Below, in pieces: positions 9,453-17,635 of a stretch of 64,000 nucleotides of DNA. Under the pieces are notes generated by a model. That model searched no databases, was not told where the DNA came from, and worked only from the letters and a program-made list of their open reading frames with translations. The stretch lies in the NCBI RefSeq assembly GCF_027587025.1, contig NZ_JAPPTI010000001.1, positions 992,001 to 1,056,000 of the forward strand. The letters are read 5' to 3'. How positions within the stretch are numbered: position 1 is the first letter of the stretch; the number at the start of each line of letters is the position of its first letter. A program made the position numbers and the translations under genes. This DNA comes from Vibrio sp. LaRot3 (GTDB lineage: Bacteria; Pseudomonadota; Gammaproteobacteria; Enterobacterales; Vibrionaceae).

Positions 9453-9875
9453 TTAAGATGTGAACGCCTTTATTACCTCAGCTTCCGTCATCGTTTGGCA
9501 ATCTGCGTCTAAAGAATAAAATGTAGGTTTTAAATCAATGAAATATTGTATAGCTAATTCAAGCTGAGCTTGCTTATCAATATCTAACAAACCAACGAGA
9601 ATATTGTATTCGCCATTGTGGTTTAGCTTATAGAATAAATGGCTGCCACATTGGGTACAAAAACCCCGAGTCGCCCATCCCGATGAAGCAAACTCTGTAA
9701 TATACTCTTGACCTTCGAACTCCACTTCGGTCCCACAAGGAATAGCGAGTTGCGGCCCACCAGTCCATTTTTGACATGTATGGCAATGACAGGCCATAAA
9801 ATGATTGGATTTTGGCTTAACTTTTAAGCTTACCTTGCCACACAAGCAGCTAGCATTGTATTGAGTCCTTTCCAT
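9453..9875 (-). CDS. GFA family zinc protein (glutathione-dependent formaldehyde-activating-like)
   Basis: 140 aa from an ATG at 9875 with AAAGGATG upstream; the longer frame to 9923 lacks such a site. GFA/CENP-V fold zinc ligands are visible: C10-x-C12, C29-x-C31-x2-C34 (CHCHTC) and a C-terminal CTQCGSH. Founding members bind glutathione and promote hydroxymethylglutathione formation, but most relatives have no proven role. Single gene with no functional link to the ect operon that follows. Confidence 0.85.
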   Translation of the reverse strand: MERTQYNASCLCGKVSLKVKPKSNHFMACHCHTCQKWTGGPQLAIPCGTEVEFEGQEYITEFASSGWATRGFCTQCGSHLFYKLNHNGEYNILVGLLDIDKQAQLELAIQYFIDLKPTFYSLDADCQTMTEAEVIKAFTS

Positions 9876-10037
9876 AACACATCCTTTAAAACACATTGAG
9901 CGACAATCCAATACCATAACCAATACAAAAGCACTTTGCCTCGACTTATAGCAAAAATGAGTTATCGAAACCCTACGATAAGCAAAGTTAATACTTATCT
10001 CTGACCAACCAAGGAAACGAGATTACAAGAAAGATAA

Positions 10038-10065
10038 CGCACTCTTATTAGTTCAAAAGAGTGCG
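10038..10065 (-). terminator. Likely terminator of the ectABC operon
   Basis: A perfect 9-bp inverted repeat (CGCACTCTT and AAGAGTGCG, 10-nt loop) lies 27 bp past the ectC stop. The minus-strand tail is T-rich but interrupted (TTATCTTTCTT). It indicates the transcript ends after ectC. Confidence 0.6.
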
Positions 10066-10091
10066 GCTATCAATCATTACCAAGGAAGGGA

Positions 10092-10478
10092 TTAATCCAC
10101 TAAAGGATAGACACCATTTTCATCATGCACTTCGGCACCAGTAATGGGCGGATTAAACACACAAGCCATCACCATGTCTTTGTGTTTATATGCACGAAGA
10201 TAATGTTCATCGTGTTTGTCTAAGATATAAAGCGTGCCCGGCTTAATTGGGTATGTCTCACCGCCCACCACTTCAATCTCACCTTCGCCGCTCATACAGT
10301 AAACCGATTCTAAATGGTTTTGGTAGTGGATGTGGGTTTCAGTATCTTGATAAATGGTAGTAATGTGGAATGAGAAGCCCATGTTGTCATCCTTGAGTAG
10401 CATTCGCACACTTTCCCAATTATCAGACACCACTCTTCTCTCGCTATTACGACACTCTTCTAATGTTCTAACGATCAT
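10092..10478 (-). CDS. ectC: L-ectoine synthase EctC
   Basis: Cyclises N-gamma-acetyl-L-2,4-diaminobutyrate to ectoine in the cytoplasm, the last step of the pathway. 128 aa, the usual size, with the cupin barrel recognisable ([20 protein letters not shown], then [13 protein letters not shown]). Starts 12 bp after ectB ends and is last in ectA-ectB-ectC. No aspartokinase gene follows. Confidence 0.96.
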   Translation of the reverse strand: MIVRTLEECRNSERRVVSDNWESVRMLLKDDNMGFSFHITTIYQDTETHIHYQNHLESVYCMSGEGEIEVVGGETYPIKPGTLYILDKHDEHYLRAYKHKDMVMACVFNPPITGAEVHDENGVYPLVD

Positions 10479-10490
10479 AACTCTTCCTTG

Positions 10491-11756
10491 TTAAGAGGCT
10501 TGCTTGTAAAGCTTGGCAGCAACCGTTTCTACTGCTGCTTCAAATATGTTCAATCCTTGAACTAACTCTTGCTGTGTAATGGTGAGTGGGCAGAAAAATT
10601 TCACCACTTCATCATTTGGCCCAGCCGTTTCGATCACCATGCCGTTTTTAAAACAATGTTTTGCAATATCACTGGCGACATCACCACTTTTACATTCTAC
10701 GCCAATCATCATTCCGCGCCCTTTACGCTTGTTAAACATGGACGGATATTGCTTAATGCAACGATTGATTACTGCCTCGACATCTTTGGAACAACGTTGA
10801 ATATGGTTTTCAAAATCAGAGTTCGACCAATAAAGTTCTAACGCTTTTGTTGCGGTAACAAACGCGTGATTATTGCCACGAAACGTACCGTTATGCTCCC
10901 CAGGCTGCCATTGATCTAAGTGAGGTTTCAGTAACACCAAAGCCATGGGTAAGCCATAACCACTAATGGACTTAGAGAGCGTTACAATGTCGGGTTGAAT
11001 GCCTGATGGTTCAAAACTAAAGAACGTACCTGTACGTCCGCATCCTGCCTGAATATCATCGACAATCACTAGAATGTCTTGCGATTTACAAAGCTTGTCG
11101 AGAGCTTGTAACCACTCGGTTGACGCAACGTTAAGCCCACCTTCTCCTTGTACGGTTTCTAATAGCACAGCAGCCGGTTTTTCAATCCCTGCCGAGTTAT
11201 CATTGAGCATGGTTTCAAACAACTTAAGGCCATCAATTCCAGCGTAACCTTCAAAGGGAATTCGAGTCACATTGTTTAGTGGCGAACCCGCGCCTTGACG
11301 ATGATGCTGATTGCCAGTCGCGGCCAAAGCGCCCGCAGTACAGCCGTGAAAGCCATTAGTAAACGCAACAATGGAGCTACGACCCGTTACTTTTTTTGCT
11401 AACTTAATTGCAGCTTCCACTGCATTAGTGCCTGTCGGGCCAGTGAACTGAACTTTATAATTAAGGTGACGCGGTTTGAGAATCAACGCTTCCAATGTGG
11501 TTAGGAAGTTTGCCTTCGCTTGTGAATGCATATCTAAGCCATGGGTTAACCCATCATTCTCGATATACTCCAACAATGACTCTTTTATAAGTGAATTGTT
11601 GTGTCCGTAATTAAGTGAGCCCGCACCAGCAAGAAAGTCTATGTACCGCTCTCCACTTTCAGTCTCAAGCCAGCAACCTTTTGCCGACTTAAAAATCACT
11701 GGAAAACTGTTAGAGTACGAACGAACTTTTGATTCCTGCCTGTTAAAAATATCCAT
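10491..11756 (-). CDS. ectB: L-2,4-diaminobutyrate aminotransferase EctB (ectoine pathway)
   Basis: PLP class III aminotransferase converting aspartate-4-semialdehyde plus glutamate to L-2,4-diaminobutyrate and 2-oxoglutarate. Seen: the phosphate-binding GPTGTNAVEAAIKLA (about 106-120), the Asp that holds the PLP pyridine nitrogen in VDDIQAGCGRTG, and the Schiff-base lysine K262 in TLSKSISGYG. 421 aa, full length. Middle gene of the operon. A second, unrelated-operon diaminobutyrate aminotransferase domain occurs at 59942-62827. Confidence 0.96.
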   Translation of the reverse strand: MDIFNRQESKVRSYSNSFPVIFKSAKGCWLETESGERYIDFLAGAGSLNYGHNNSLIKESLLEYIENDGLTHGLDMHSQAKANFLTTLEALILKPRHLNYKVQFTGPTGTNAVEAAIKLAKKVTGRSSIVAFTNGFHGCTAGALAATGNQHHRQGAGSPLNNVTRIPFEGYAGIDGLKLFETMLNDNSAGIEKPAAVLLETVQGEGGLNVASTEWLQALDKLCKSQDILVIVDDIQAGCGRTGTFFSFEPSGIQPDIVTLSKSISGYGLPMALVLLKPHLDQWQPGEHNGTFRGNNHAFVTATKALELYWSNSDFENHIQRCSKDVEAVINRCIKQYPSMFNKRKGRGMMIGVECKSGDVASDIAKHCFKNGMVIETAGPNDEVVKFFCPLTITQQELVQGLNIFEAAVETVAAKLYKQAS

Positions 11757-11788
11757 GATAGAACCGTGTTTAAATCCTTTAAATTTGG

Positions 11789-12331
11789 TTACTTGAGCGT
11801 AATTCGATACAGATATTCCGTATCGTGTTTATCTTTAAAATGAAGAGTCTTATCTAAGAATGTGGTGATCTTGCCACCTCGGTGTTCTTTGGCCACTTTT
11901 TCAAATAGTGCCCATGACGCCTTATTGTTTTTTGTAATGGTCGTTTCTATTGTTGAAACTGATTGCAACCCATCCCGACTGAGTAACGAGTGCAGCATTT
12001 GGTAAGCCAACCCATGTCCTCTTGCAAACTCAGCCACAGCAACTTGCCAAATGAACAACACGTCCGGTTCATCAGGCTTGAGATAGCCCGATACAAAACC
12101 CGCGACTTGCCCATCTTGTTCAGCCAGAACACAAGTGCGACTAAAATGAGTAGACTGCAAAAAGTTACAATAGGAAGAGTTCACATCTAAAGGGGGGCAC
12201 TGTGATATTAACTGGTAAATATCGTCTCCATCAGTGGTATTTGGTTGCCGAAAAATCCATTCTCGGCTTGGGTTATCTGCAATTTCAGGATACAGCACCC
12301 AAGGGGCTGATGTGATCATGTGAAGAAACAT
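11789..12331 (-). CDS. ectA: L-2,4-diaminobutyrate acetyltransferase EctA
   Basis: GNAT-fold enzyme that acetylates the gamma-amino group of L-2,4-diaminobutyrate, the second chemical step of ectoine synthesis. Motif A is AVAEFARGHGLAYQML; the N-terminal WIFRQPNTTDGDDIYQLISQCPPLDVNS stretch is typical of EctA. 180 aa from ATG 12331; ATG 12319 (MITSAPW) is an equally possible start because AAAGGAT lies almost against the first ATG. First gene of ectABC, as usual. Confidence 0.95.
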   Translation of the reverse strand: MFLHMITSAPWVLYPEIADNPSREWIFRQPNTTDGDDIYQLISQCPPLDVNSSYCNFLQSTHFSRTCVLAEQDGQVAGFVSGYLKPDEPDVLFIWQVAVAEFARGHGLAYQMLHSLLSRDGLQSVSTIETTITKNNKASWALFEKVAKEHRGGKITTFLDKTLHFKDKHDTEYLYRITLK

Positions 12332-12628
12332 ATCCTTTGAGGTCTAATGAATTTCACTATTATTATGGGCATTTTATTGCATCAAAAATCAAATACAGCT
12401 CAATAAAAACCCCATTTACATGAACACGATCACGCAAAATAGCTAATCAAGTGCAACAAATATTCATTAGAACTCAAAGTGTGATTTATTCCCCATACCC
12501 AGCATAAAAAATATAATCTGCCTTTCAATCAGCCTTTGCCTTATTAGTTACGCTAGATAGCCTGACAAAAACAGCAAGGGGCACTGCAAACAGTCCCCCT
12601 TTTGATGATATAAGCGATAGCCTACTGA
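12332..12628. other. Upstream region of ectA
   Basis: About 300 bp of AT-rich DNA. On the minus strand TTGAAA (12528-12523) and TATGCT (12506-12501), 16 bp apart, form a candidate sigma-70 promoter for ectA with a long leader, but this is a weak call. Vibrio ect operons are known to be salt-induced and repressed by CosR; I cannot identify a CosR site by eye. The distal part holds the terminator of the cre operon. Confidence 0.35.
12576..12602. terminator. Terminator at the end of the creBCD-DUF2809 operon
   Basis: Stem of 10 pairs with one C-C mismatch (AAGGGGCACTG against CAGTCCCCCTT), 4-nt loop. The minus strand continues TTGCTGTTTTT and the plus strand ends CCCCCTTTT. It best fits the end of the minus-strand cre operon. 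Confidence 0.65.
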
Positions 12629-12727
12629 TTAAGACGGGTCAACACGACGACTCCACTCAACGACCTTCTCTAATAAACTTTGTTTGATTTTACGGCGCAG
12701 GTACCTGCGTTCTATTGGCAGCTTCAC
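12629..12727 (-). CDS. Possible 32-residue basic small protein
   Basis: A GTG-initiated frame starts 4 bp after the DUF2809 stop, with AAGGAA seven nucleotides upstream, and runs to TAA at 12629. It encodes about 32 residues beginning VKLPIERRYLRRKIK, very rich in Arg/Lys (roughly a third), then LLEKVVEWSRRVDPS, which could form an amphipathic helix. It lies between DUF2809 and the operon terminator, where an untranslated gap would otherwise be about 130 bp. I do not recognise it; good placement and RBS are the only support. Confidence 0.35.
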   Translation of the reverse strand: MKLPIERRYLRRKIKQSLLEKVVEWSRRVDPS

Positions 12728-12731
12728 TGAC

Positions 12732-13184
12732 TTATTCCTTTCCAACATTCACGCATAAGCTCGAAATCAAAACACACAGCAATCCACCGACCGTATACGC
12801 GACTAGGTCTAACCAATCGAACGTTGCGCCAAAGATGATGCGCAATGGCGAAGTAATCGGAATCTCCAATAGGTCGACAACATTGAACAACTGAGCAAGC
12901 TCAACCAAATACGCAATACCGACTACGACTGCTGCAAGTAACCGAGCAGGGACATTAAACACCGTTGCGAACACGTGATAGAGCCATATCACCACCAAAA
13001 CATCACCGAGAGTTGGGCGCACAAAACTGTCTTTTACCCATACTGCAACAAAGACCAGCAACATAAAAAGCCCAATACTCATTACTGCATGCAACGGAGA
13101 AAAGTGAATGTATCTGACCGGATGCTTTATCACATCTTCCAACTCATCAAGCATTCGGCTATTACTTTGAAGTTTCAGTTGCAT
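12732..13184 (-). CDS. DUF2809 family membrane protein
   Basis: 150-aa protein with about four TM helices after a 35-residue cytoplasmic N-terminus. The pattern RPTLGDVLVVIWLYHVF followed by ELAQLFNVVDL and GATFDWLDLVAYTVG fits the DUF2809 family (role unknown). Start chosen at ATG 13184, six nucleotides after a strong AGGAGG inside the creD 3' end; ATG 13187 is adjacent. It overlaps creD by 23 bp in another frame, so it is probably coupled to creD. Confidence 0.8.
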   Translation of the reverse strand: MQLKLQSNSRMLDELEDVIKHPVRYIHFSPLHAVMSIGLFMLLVFVAVWVKDSFVRPTLGDVLVVIWLYHVFATVFNVPARLLAAVVVGIAYLVELAQLFNVVDLLEIPITSPLRIIFGATFDWLDLVAYTVGGLLCVLISSLCVNVGKE

Positions 13185-14583
13185 CATTCCCCTCCTCGGC
13201 TTGATTCTCCTCTGCATTGCTTTCGTTTTGACTGCTTGTCTCTACATACGCCGCCTTCGTTGACTCACTATTGCCTTCGACTTTTGCAGTTCGTTCATAC
13301 CAGTTCACATTGCGGGTAAACACCATGACCAAACTCAGAATAGCGAAGCAAAGTAGCGTACCCATCAGAAGTGCATAGCTCTCTGCGAGCAGCAGACCAA
13401 ACAACAATCCATACAAGAACAATAAACTGCACCCAAAAAACACGCCTTGCTTCTTATTGTTCAACATCCCCCCAACATATACGCTCAATAAGCCTGTAGA
13501 AGCAATGGCCGATAATACGTAAGCCCAGTTAAACCCAAGATGTTCACTCATTGAAATCAGTAACAAGTAAAACAGAGCCAGTGCTAATCCAACAAAACCA
13601 TATTGCACAGGGTGGATAGGTTTCGCTTGGAATAGCTCCAATAAAAAGAAGCTCGCGAACACCAACGTTATCACCAACAGCGAGTAGTTCACCGCACGAT
13701 ATGACTTTAGATAGTGGTCAACCGCATCAATAAGCGCCACGCCCATTTGTCGACGGTCTAGCTCGTAACAAGAGTCGTTATTGCGCACGCAGTTATCAAA
13801 CAATTGAGAAATGTTGGTAGAGAAATTATTGCTCGACCATTTTGCGCTGAAGCCTTGCTCTGAAATATCAGATGAAATTGGTAGATAATCGCCAATAAAG
13901 CTTGGATGTGCCCACTCTGATGACAGCTGAACCGTGGTGTTATTACCGATAGGTGTCACTTGAAGTTCACCCATGCCTTGCAACACAAAGTTCAGATCAA
14001 ATTCCAACGGCTTGTTCATATTAAGTTGGTGTATATCTAGCTGTGTATGAAAGCCTTGTGCGAGATGCCCTATTCCTGTACCGGGTTCGATTTCTATGTC
14101 GCGCTGATTAAGGGTCATTTTATTTAGTTGAACCAAACCTCGGCTATCTTTAACACCGACAACCATAGTCAAGCTTTCGATTGCATTCGGGGCGATTTGC
14201 TCAAGCAAGGCAAGATCAAAATGACCTCGTAAACTGTTTTCAGCCTTAAATAATCGCGCTTTGTAGATACCACGATATTTCTCGAAACTCTCCAAGTGCG
14301 CAGTCATATCAAACGTGTCTGGCAAAATGAATTCTTGATGCTTAACTTGGTAAGTTTTCTCTTCATGGGTGATCGTTTCTATGTGCTTTACCTGAATAAA
14401 CGGCCCAATGATGCGTTGTTCGCCACTGCTACTGCGCGCAATATCTTCACGTACAGTTTCTTGGCGATACTCCCGCTCCGAGATAAGACTGCTCACCATG
14501 CTGACTGGAATTTGCAATAACAAGAATAGGAACAGCACAAAGCCAAACTTCATGCCTAGTTGGTTAGAAAAGATTTTTTTCAT
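13162..14583 (-). CDS. creD: Cell envelope integrity inner-membrane protein CreD
   Basis: 473-aa member of the CreD family, the main target of CreBC in enterics and a factor in envelope integrity and beta-lactam response. An N-terminal TM helix (about 10-32) precedes a long periplasmic domain to about residue 298, then a cluster of about six TM helices. The C-terminal ~45 residues form an acidic, Glu/Asn-rich cytoplasmic tail (ESNAEENQAEEGNDATE). Separated from creC by 99 bp containing a phased repeat array and a hairpin, suggesting its own promoter. Confidence 0.93.
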   Translation of the reverse strand: MKKIFSNQLGMKFGFVLFLFLLLQIPVSMVSSLISEREYRQETVREDIARSSSGEQRIIGPFIQVKHIETITHEEKTYQVKHQEFILPDTFDMTAHLESFEKYRGIYKARLFKAENSLRGHFDLALLEQIAPNAIESLTMVVGVKDSRGLVQLNKMTLNQRDIEIEPGTGIGHLAQGFHTQLDIHQLNMNKPLEFDLNFVLQGMGELQVTPIGNNTTVQLSSEWAHPSFIGDYLPISSDISEQGFSAKWSSNNFSTNISQLFDNCVRNNDSCYELDRRQMGVALIDAVDHYLKSYRAVNYSLLVITLVFASFFLLELFQAKPIHPVQYGFVGLALALFYLLLISMSEHLGFNWAYVLSAIASTGLLSVYVGGMLNNKKQGVFFGCSLLFLYGLLFGLLLAESYALLMGTLLCFAILSLVMVFTRNVNWYERTAKVEGNSESTKAAYVETSSQNESNAEENQAEEGNDATETSK

Positions 14584-14594
14584 GGTTGGTTGCC

Positions 14595-14620
14595 TAAATT
14601 AACTTGATGAAGCTAATTTA
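14595..14620. repeat. Inverted repeat in the creD leader
   Basis: TAAATTA-x-CTT and AAG-x-TAATTTA pair around a GATG loop (10 of 11 positions pair). It lies 12 bp upstream of the creD start, between the phased TGGAG array and the gene, so it would sit in the 5' leader. AT-rich; role unknown. Confidence 0.55.
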
Positions 14621-14631
14621 GAACAACCACT

Positions 14632-14669
14632 TGGAGTAGATATGGAGCTAATGTGGAGTTTGTATGGAG
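14632..14669. promoter_or_regulatory. Four phased TGGAG elements upstream of creD (probable CreB operator)
   Basis: TGGAG occurs at 14632, 14643, 14654 and 14665, each separated by exactly 6 bp, an 11-bp period. On the creD coding strand this reads CTCCA-N6-CTCCA-N6-CTCCA-N6-CTCCA. The known CreB/BlrA tag of Enterobacteria and Aeromonas is TTCAC-N6-TTCAC, the same geometry. The array is in the creC-creD gap 48 bp or more before the creD ATG. Binding by CreB is inference from position and spacing. Confidence 0.65.
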
Positions 14670-14682
14670 TTTTGAAAGTCCG

Positions 14683-16125
14683 CTATGCCATTTCAAAACA
14701 CATCGAGACCTTTACACCATGCTCTTGGTTCTCGATACACAATTGACCATGATGCAATTTAGCCACTTGCTCGACGAAATTAAGCCCTAAACCGGTACTT
14801 TTTACACCATTCTCACGGGCCAAAGAGTAGAACCTCTCCGTTAACCTCGGCATGGCATATTCAGGAATCTGTGGCCCAGTGTTAAACACTGAAACCACCA
14901 GCAAGTCGTCTTTTTCCTCGATGTTCCACCTAATCTCGCCGTCAACAAATACAAAATCGAGCGCATTATCCATAAGATTAAATAGCGCTTGTTTGAATAG
15001 GAAACTATCTCCCTGAACAAACAGTGCTTTGTCACCACTTAAAGCGCAGCTCACCTGTTTATTAGTCAGACGCGCGTCAGAAGCAACAATCACTTCATTG
15101 ATGGTTTGATGAACATTAAGCGCTTCAACTTGCTCTAACTGGGGCCGCTTTTCCAACCTTGCCAACTCTAAAAGCTTATCGACCAAAGATTGCATTCGGT
15201 CGCTTTCTCGTTCGATATTATTGGCAAAGCGAGTGATTTTTTCTTCAGGTAACGGCATCTGTAGAATTTCACTTGCCCCTTTAATGGCTGATATCGGGCT
15301 TTTCAGTTCATGAGTAAGAGTCTGAACATATTCTTCTACGTATTGCTTGCCATCTAGCTGATTACGCATTTTTTCTAACGCATTGGCGAGCGTGCCATAT
15401 TCATAAAACACACGAAATTCGGGTTTAGAGACTTTCTTTCCTTCACCCATCTTCTCAGCGTAATCTTCCAACTTGTAGAGAGCAGAGTTCACCCGCCATG
15501 AGAACAAAGCGCCCGCAATCAACACCAAACCACTCATCAGCACCATCCAATACAATACATTGCGCTTGGATAGATCGATAAATGGTTGAACTGAGCGGTT
15601 AGCTTTTGCGACAGTAACACTACCGATGATTTCACCTTGATGGTAGATCGGCGCTGCGACATGCATAACCGTTGATAAAGGGTCTTCTGGATTCTCAAAG
15701 GTACTGCGTGCACCGTATTGGCCGCGCAATGTCAAATAAACATCATTCCATTGCGAATAGTCTTTGCCGACATCTTGCTGCCAAGAGTCCGCTATCACGA
15801 TGCCGTTCTTATCCGTGATATAAATTCGATGGTTGATGGCCTTTTTACCAATCTCCCAAATACGCGCGTTGGGTTCTCGTTTTCCATACGCGGTCAGCAA
15901 CTTGGAGAATCGGCTTTCGGACATTTTGCCATTGGCGACATCCTCTTCCGCTAATACAGCAATCAAATTCGCCATATCAACAAGGGTTTCTTCAGTCGTT
16001 TGTCTTACGGTCGGTTTTAACTCCTGAATGACAATTTTACTTACCATGTAAGCCGTCATCCCCACCAAAAGGAAGTAAAGGAAAAACAATCTGAGTCCGA
16101 GCGGAATTCTGGGCCAGCGTTTCAT
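14683..16125 (-). CDS. creC: Two-component sensor histidine kinase CreC
   Basis: 480-aa inner-membrane kinase. TM1 (about 11-33), a periplasmic sensor domain with a Cache-like core (IYITDKNGIVIADSW, then VMHVAAPIYHQGEIIGSVTVAK), TM2 (about 190-209), HAMP, then the HisKA H-box THELKSPISAIKG with the phospho-accepting H272. The ATPase domain has the N-box (FNLMDNALDFV), VFNTGPQIP and GLGLNFV. It overlaps creB by one base (TAATG), so the two are translationally coupled. The signal is unknown. Confidence 0.94.
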   Translation of the reverse strand: MKRWPRIPLGLRLFFLYFLLVGMTAYMVSKIVIQELKPTVRQTTEETLVDMANLIAVLAEEDVANGKMSESRFSKLLTAYGKREPNARIWEIGKKAINHRIYITDKNGIVIADSWQQDVGKDYSQWNDVYLTLRGQYGARSTFENPEDPLSTVMHVAAPIYHQGEIIGSVTVAKANRSVQPFIDLSKRNVLYWMVLMSGLVLIAGALFSWRVNSALYKLEDYAEKMGEGKKVSKPEFRVFYEYGTLANALEKMRNQLDGKQYVEEYVQTLTHELKSPISAIKGASEILQMPLPEEKITRFANNIERESDRMQSLVDKLLELARLEKRPQLEQVEALNVHQTINEVIVASDARLTNKQVSCALSGDKALFVQGDSFLFKQALFNLMDNALDFVFVDGEIRWNIEEKDDLLVVSVFNTGPQIPEYAMPRLTERFYSLARENGVKSTGLGLNFVEQVAKLHHGQLCIENQEHGVKVSMCFEMA

Positions 16126-16829
16126 TATTCACCCTTTATTGAATAGTAATAACCGAAGCCCCGTTTCGTGCAGATTCGCTCAGCCATATCAAATGGCTTT
16201 AGCTTATTACGAATCGCCTTAATATGAGTATCAATATTACGTTCGTAAGCGGCTTCTGGCGCCATATCGGCGGCAACCATCAATTGCTCTCTACTCAGCA
16301 CATTAGACGCCACGGTAATCAACTTACGCAGAATTTTGAACTCAACGGCGGTCAGCCCAAGCATCTGCCCAGCGACGCCATAATCAAAGTTATGCGCTTG
16401 CAAATCATCTGCTGTAGTAAGCTTTTCATATGGCTTAACCTCTACACTTTCAGCAATCGCAGGACGGGCTTTAATTCTCAATTTAATACGAGCAAGCATC
16501 TCCCGTGGGCTAAATGGCTTAGTGACATAGTCATCTGCACCAATCTCTAGGCCAACCACACGATCGATTTCATCATTGCGCGCCGTTAAAAAGATGATAG
16601 GCACAGCAGAAAAATCACGAATCGTTTTACATAGCTCAAAGCCATTACCATCGGGCAAGCCAACATCAAGCACAACCAAACAAGGTGAATGACTCTGCAA
16701 ATACGACAAGCCCTCGCCTGCAGTCGCAAACCACTGAGTGGCAAAGCCATCCATCTCCAACACATGAATCAGGTTATCTGCGATTGATGGCTCGTCTTCA
16801 ATAATGACGATGGTTGATTGCTCGCTCAA
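16125..16829 (-). CDS. creB: Two-component response regulator CreB
   Basis: 234-aa OmpR/PhoB-type regulator, first gene of creB-creC-creD. The receiver domain has the acidic pair E11/D12, phospho-acceptor D55 (VVLDVGLPDGNGFEL) and the switch lysine in YVTKPFSP. The C-terminal winged helix ends DTHIKAIRNKLKPF...CTKRGFGYYY. Phosphorylation by CreC should allow binding to phased direct repeats; such an array lies before creD. No similar array is visible in the ~90 bp upstream of creB. Confidence 0.94.
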   Translation of the reverse strand: MSEQSTIVIIEDEPSIADNLIHVLEMDGFATQWFATAGEGLSYLQSHSPCLVVLDVGLPDGNGFELCKTIRDFSAVPIIFLTARNDEIDRVVGLEIGADDYVTKPFSPREMLARIKLRIKARPAIAESVEVKPYEKLTTADDLQAHNFDYGVAGQMLGLTAVEFKILRKLITVASNVLSREQLMVAADMAPEAAYERNIDTHIKAIRNKLKPFDMAERICTKRGFGYYYSIKGE

Positions 16830-16918
16830 AAGGTTTTCTCCATTGTTCAGCTGCGGGCTTAGTTAAGCCTAAGTTTATGTTAGAAGTAACATAAACTTGT
16901 ATAACAGAATTTCTATGC

Positions 16919-17320
16919 TTATTTTTTCTTATACTTTCGGTAAAGGGACTCGATAGAATACTCGAACATCTCTTTGATTTGTTGCTTCGCTTCAGTGTGG
17001 CTGACAATATCAAAATCTTTGGTCGCTTTCTGTCTGCCAAAGAACAAGAAGCCTTCTTTTAGCAACACATTGATTTCAAGCCAACCTTTATTCAGCTCCA
17101 TCGGCACATACTGGTAGGTCGCATGAACGCCATTTTCATCGCCAAGTACAAAGTAAAAGCCGCCGCCCTCTTCATACTTTTCAAACATTTCCATTTCACG
17201 TGCCCATGGGTAGTTATCGAACAATTCCACCAGATCGCGATACGTTCTTAGCTCTTTTTCATGATTCACTAACTCTGGGCCATCGACTCGATGTTGGTAA
17301 TACGCCATTACAGATGTCAT
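16919..17320 (-). CDS. Conserved hypothetical protein (133 aa)
   Basis: Soluble protein with no signal peptide or TM. It is rich in aromatic and charged residues (YPWAREMEMFEKYEEGGGFYFVLGDENG) and ends in a very basic tail (SLYRKYKKK). A GGGFYFV/ATYQYVPME/GWLEINVLL series suggests a small beta-sheet domain. ATG 17305 (MAYYQHRV) is an alternative start. I do not recognise the family. It sits upstream of creB on the same strand with a 90-bp gap; a functional link to CreBCD is not shown. Confidence 0.7.
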   Translation of the reverse strand: MTSVMAYYQHRVDGPELVNHEKELRTYRDLVELFDNYPWAREMEMFEKYEEGGGFYFVLGDENGVHATYQYVPMELNKGWLEINVLLKEGFLFFGRQKATKDFDIVSHTEAKQQIKEMFEYSIESLYRKYKKK

Positions 17321-17635
17321 TACTGCTTCCTAACATTGATTATATGGTGGCAAATGCTGCCAAACTGAACTCCCCACCACAACCATTAGTTGATAAAAAA
17401 CATAGATTTGTCGTACGGCTCATAGGTTGGTGATAACAACGCCGCTACGAATGTCGTTCCCATTTAGCGATGATTACAAACTGATAATCTCAATCGTGAA
17501 CTGCCTAATGCTGCCTTAGCAAACGTCAGAGGACCAAAGGCGTACATTTTAGGCTATCAGTGTGAGTTTCATTGCCTTAGCGCGCGCTCAGTGGTCTAAT
17601 ACCAAATGAGTTTTCAGATACTTGGTAAACAAATA

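Noticed and set aside
12501..12528. Firm sigma-70 promoter for ectA
   Set aside because: TTGAAA and TATGCT at 16 bp spacing are suggestive but only 4 of 6 at the -10; kept as a remark in the intergenic entry only.
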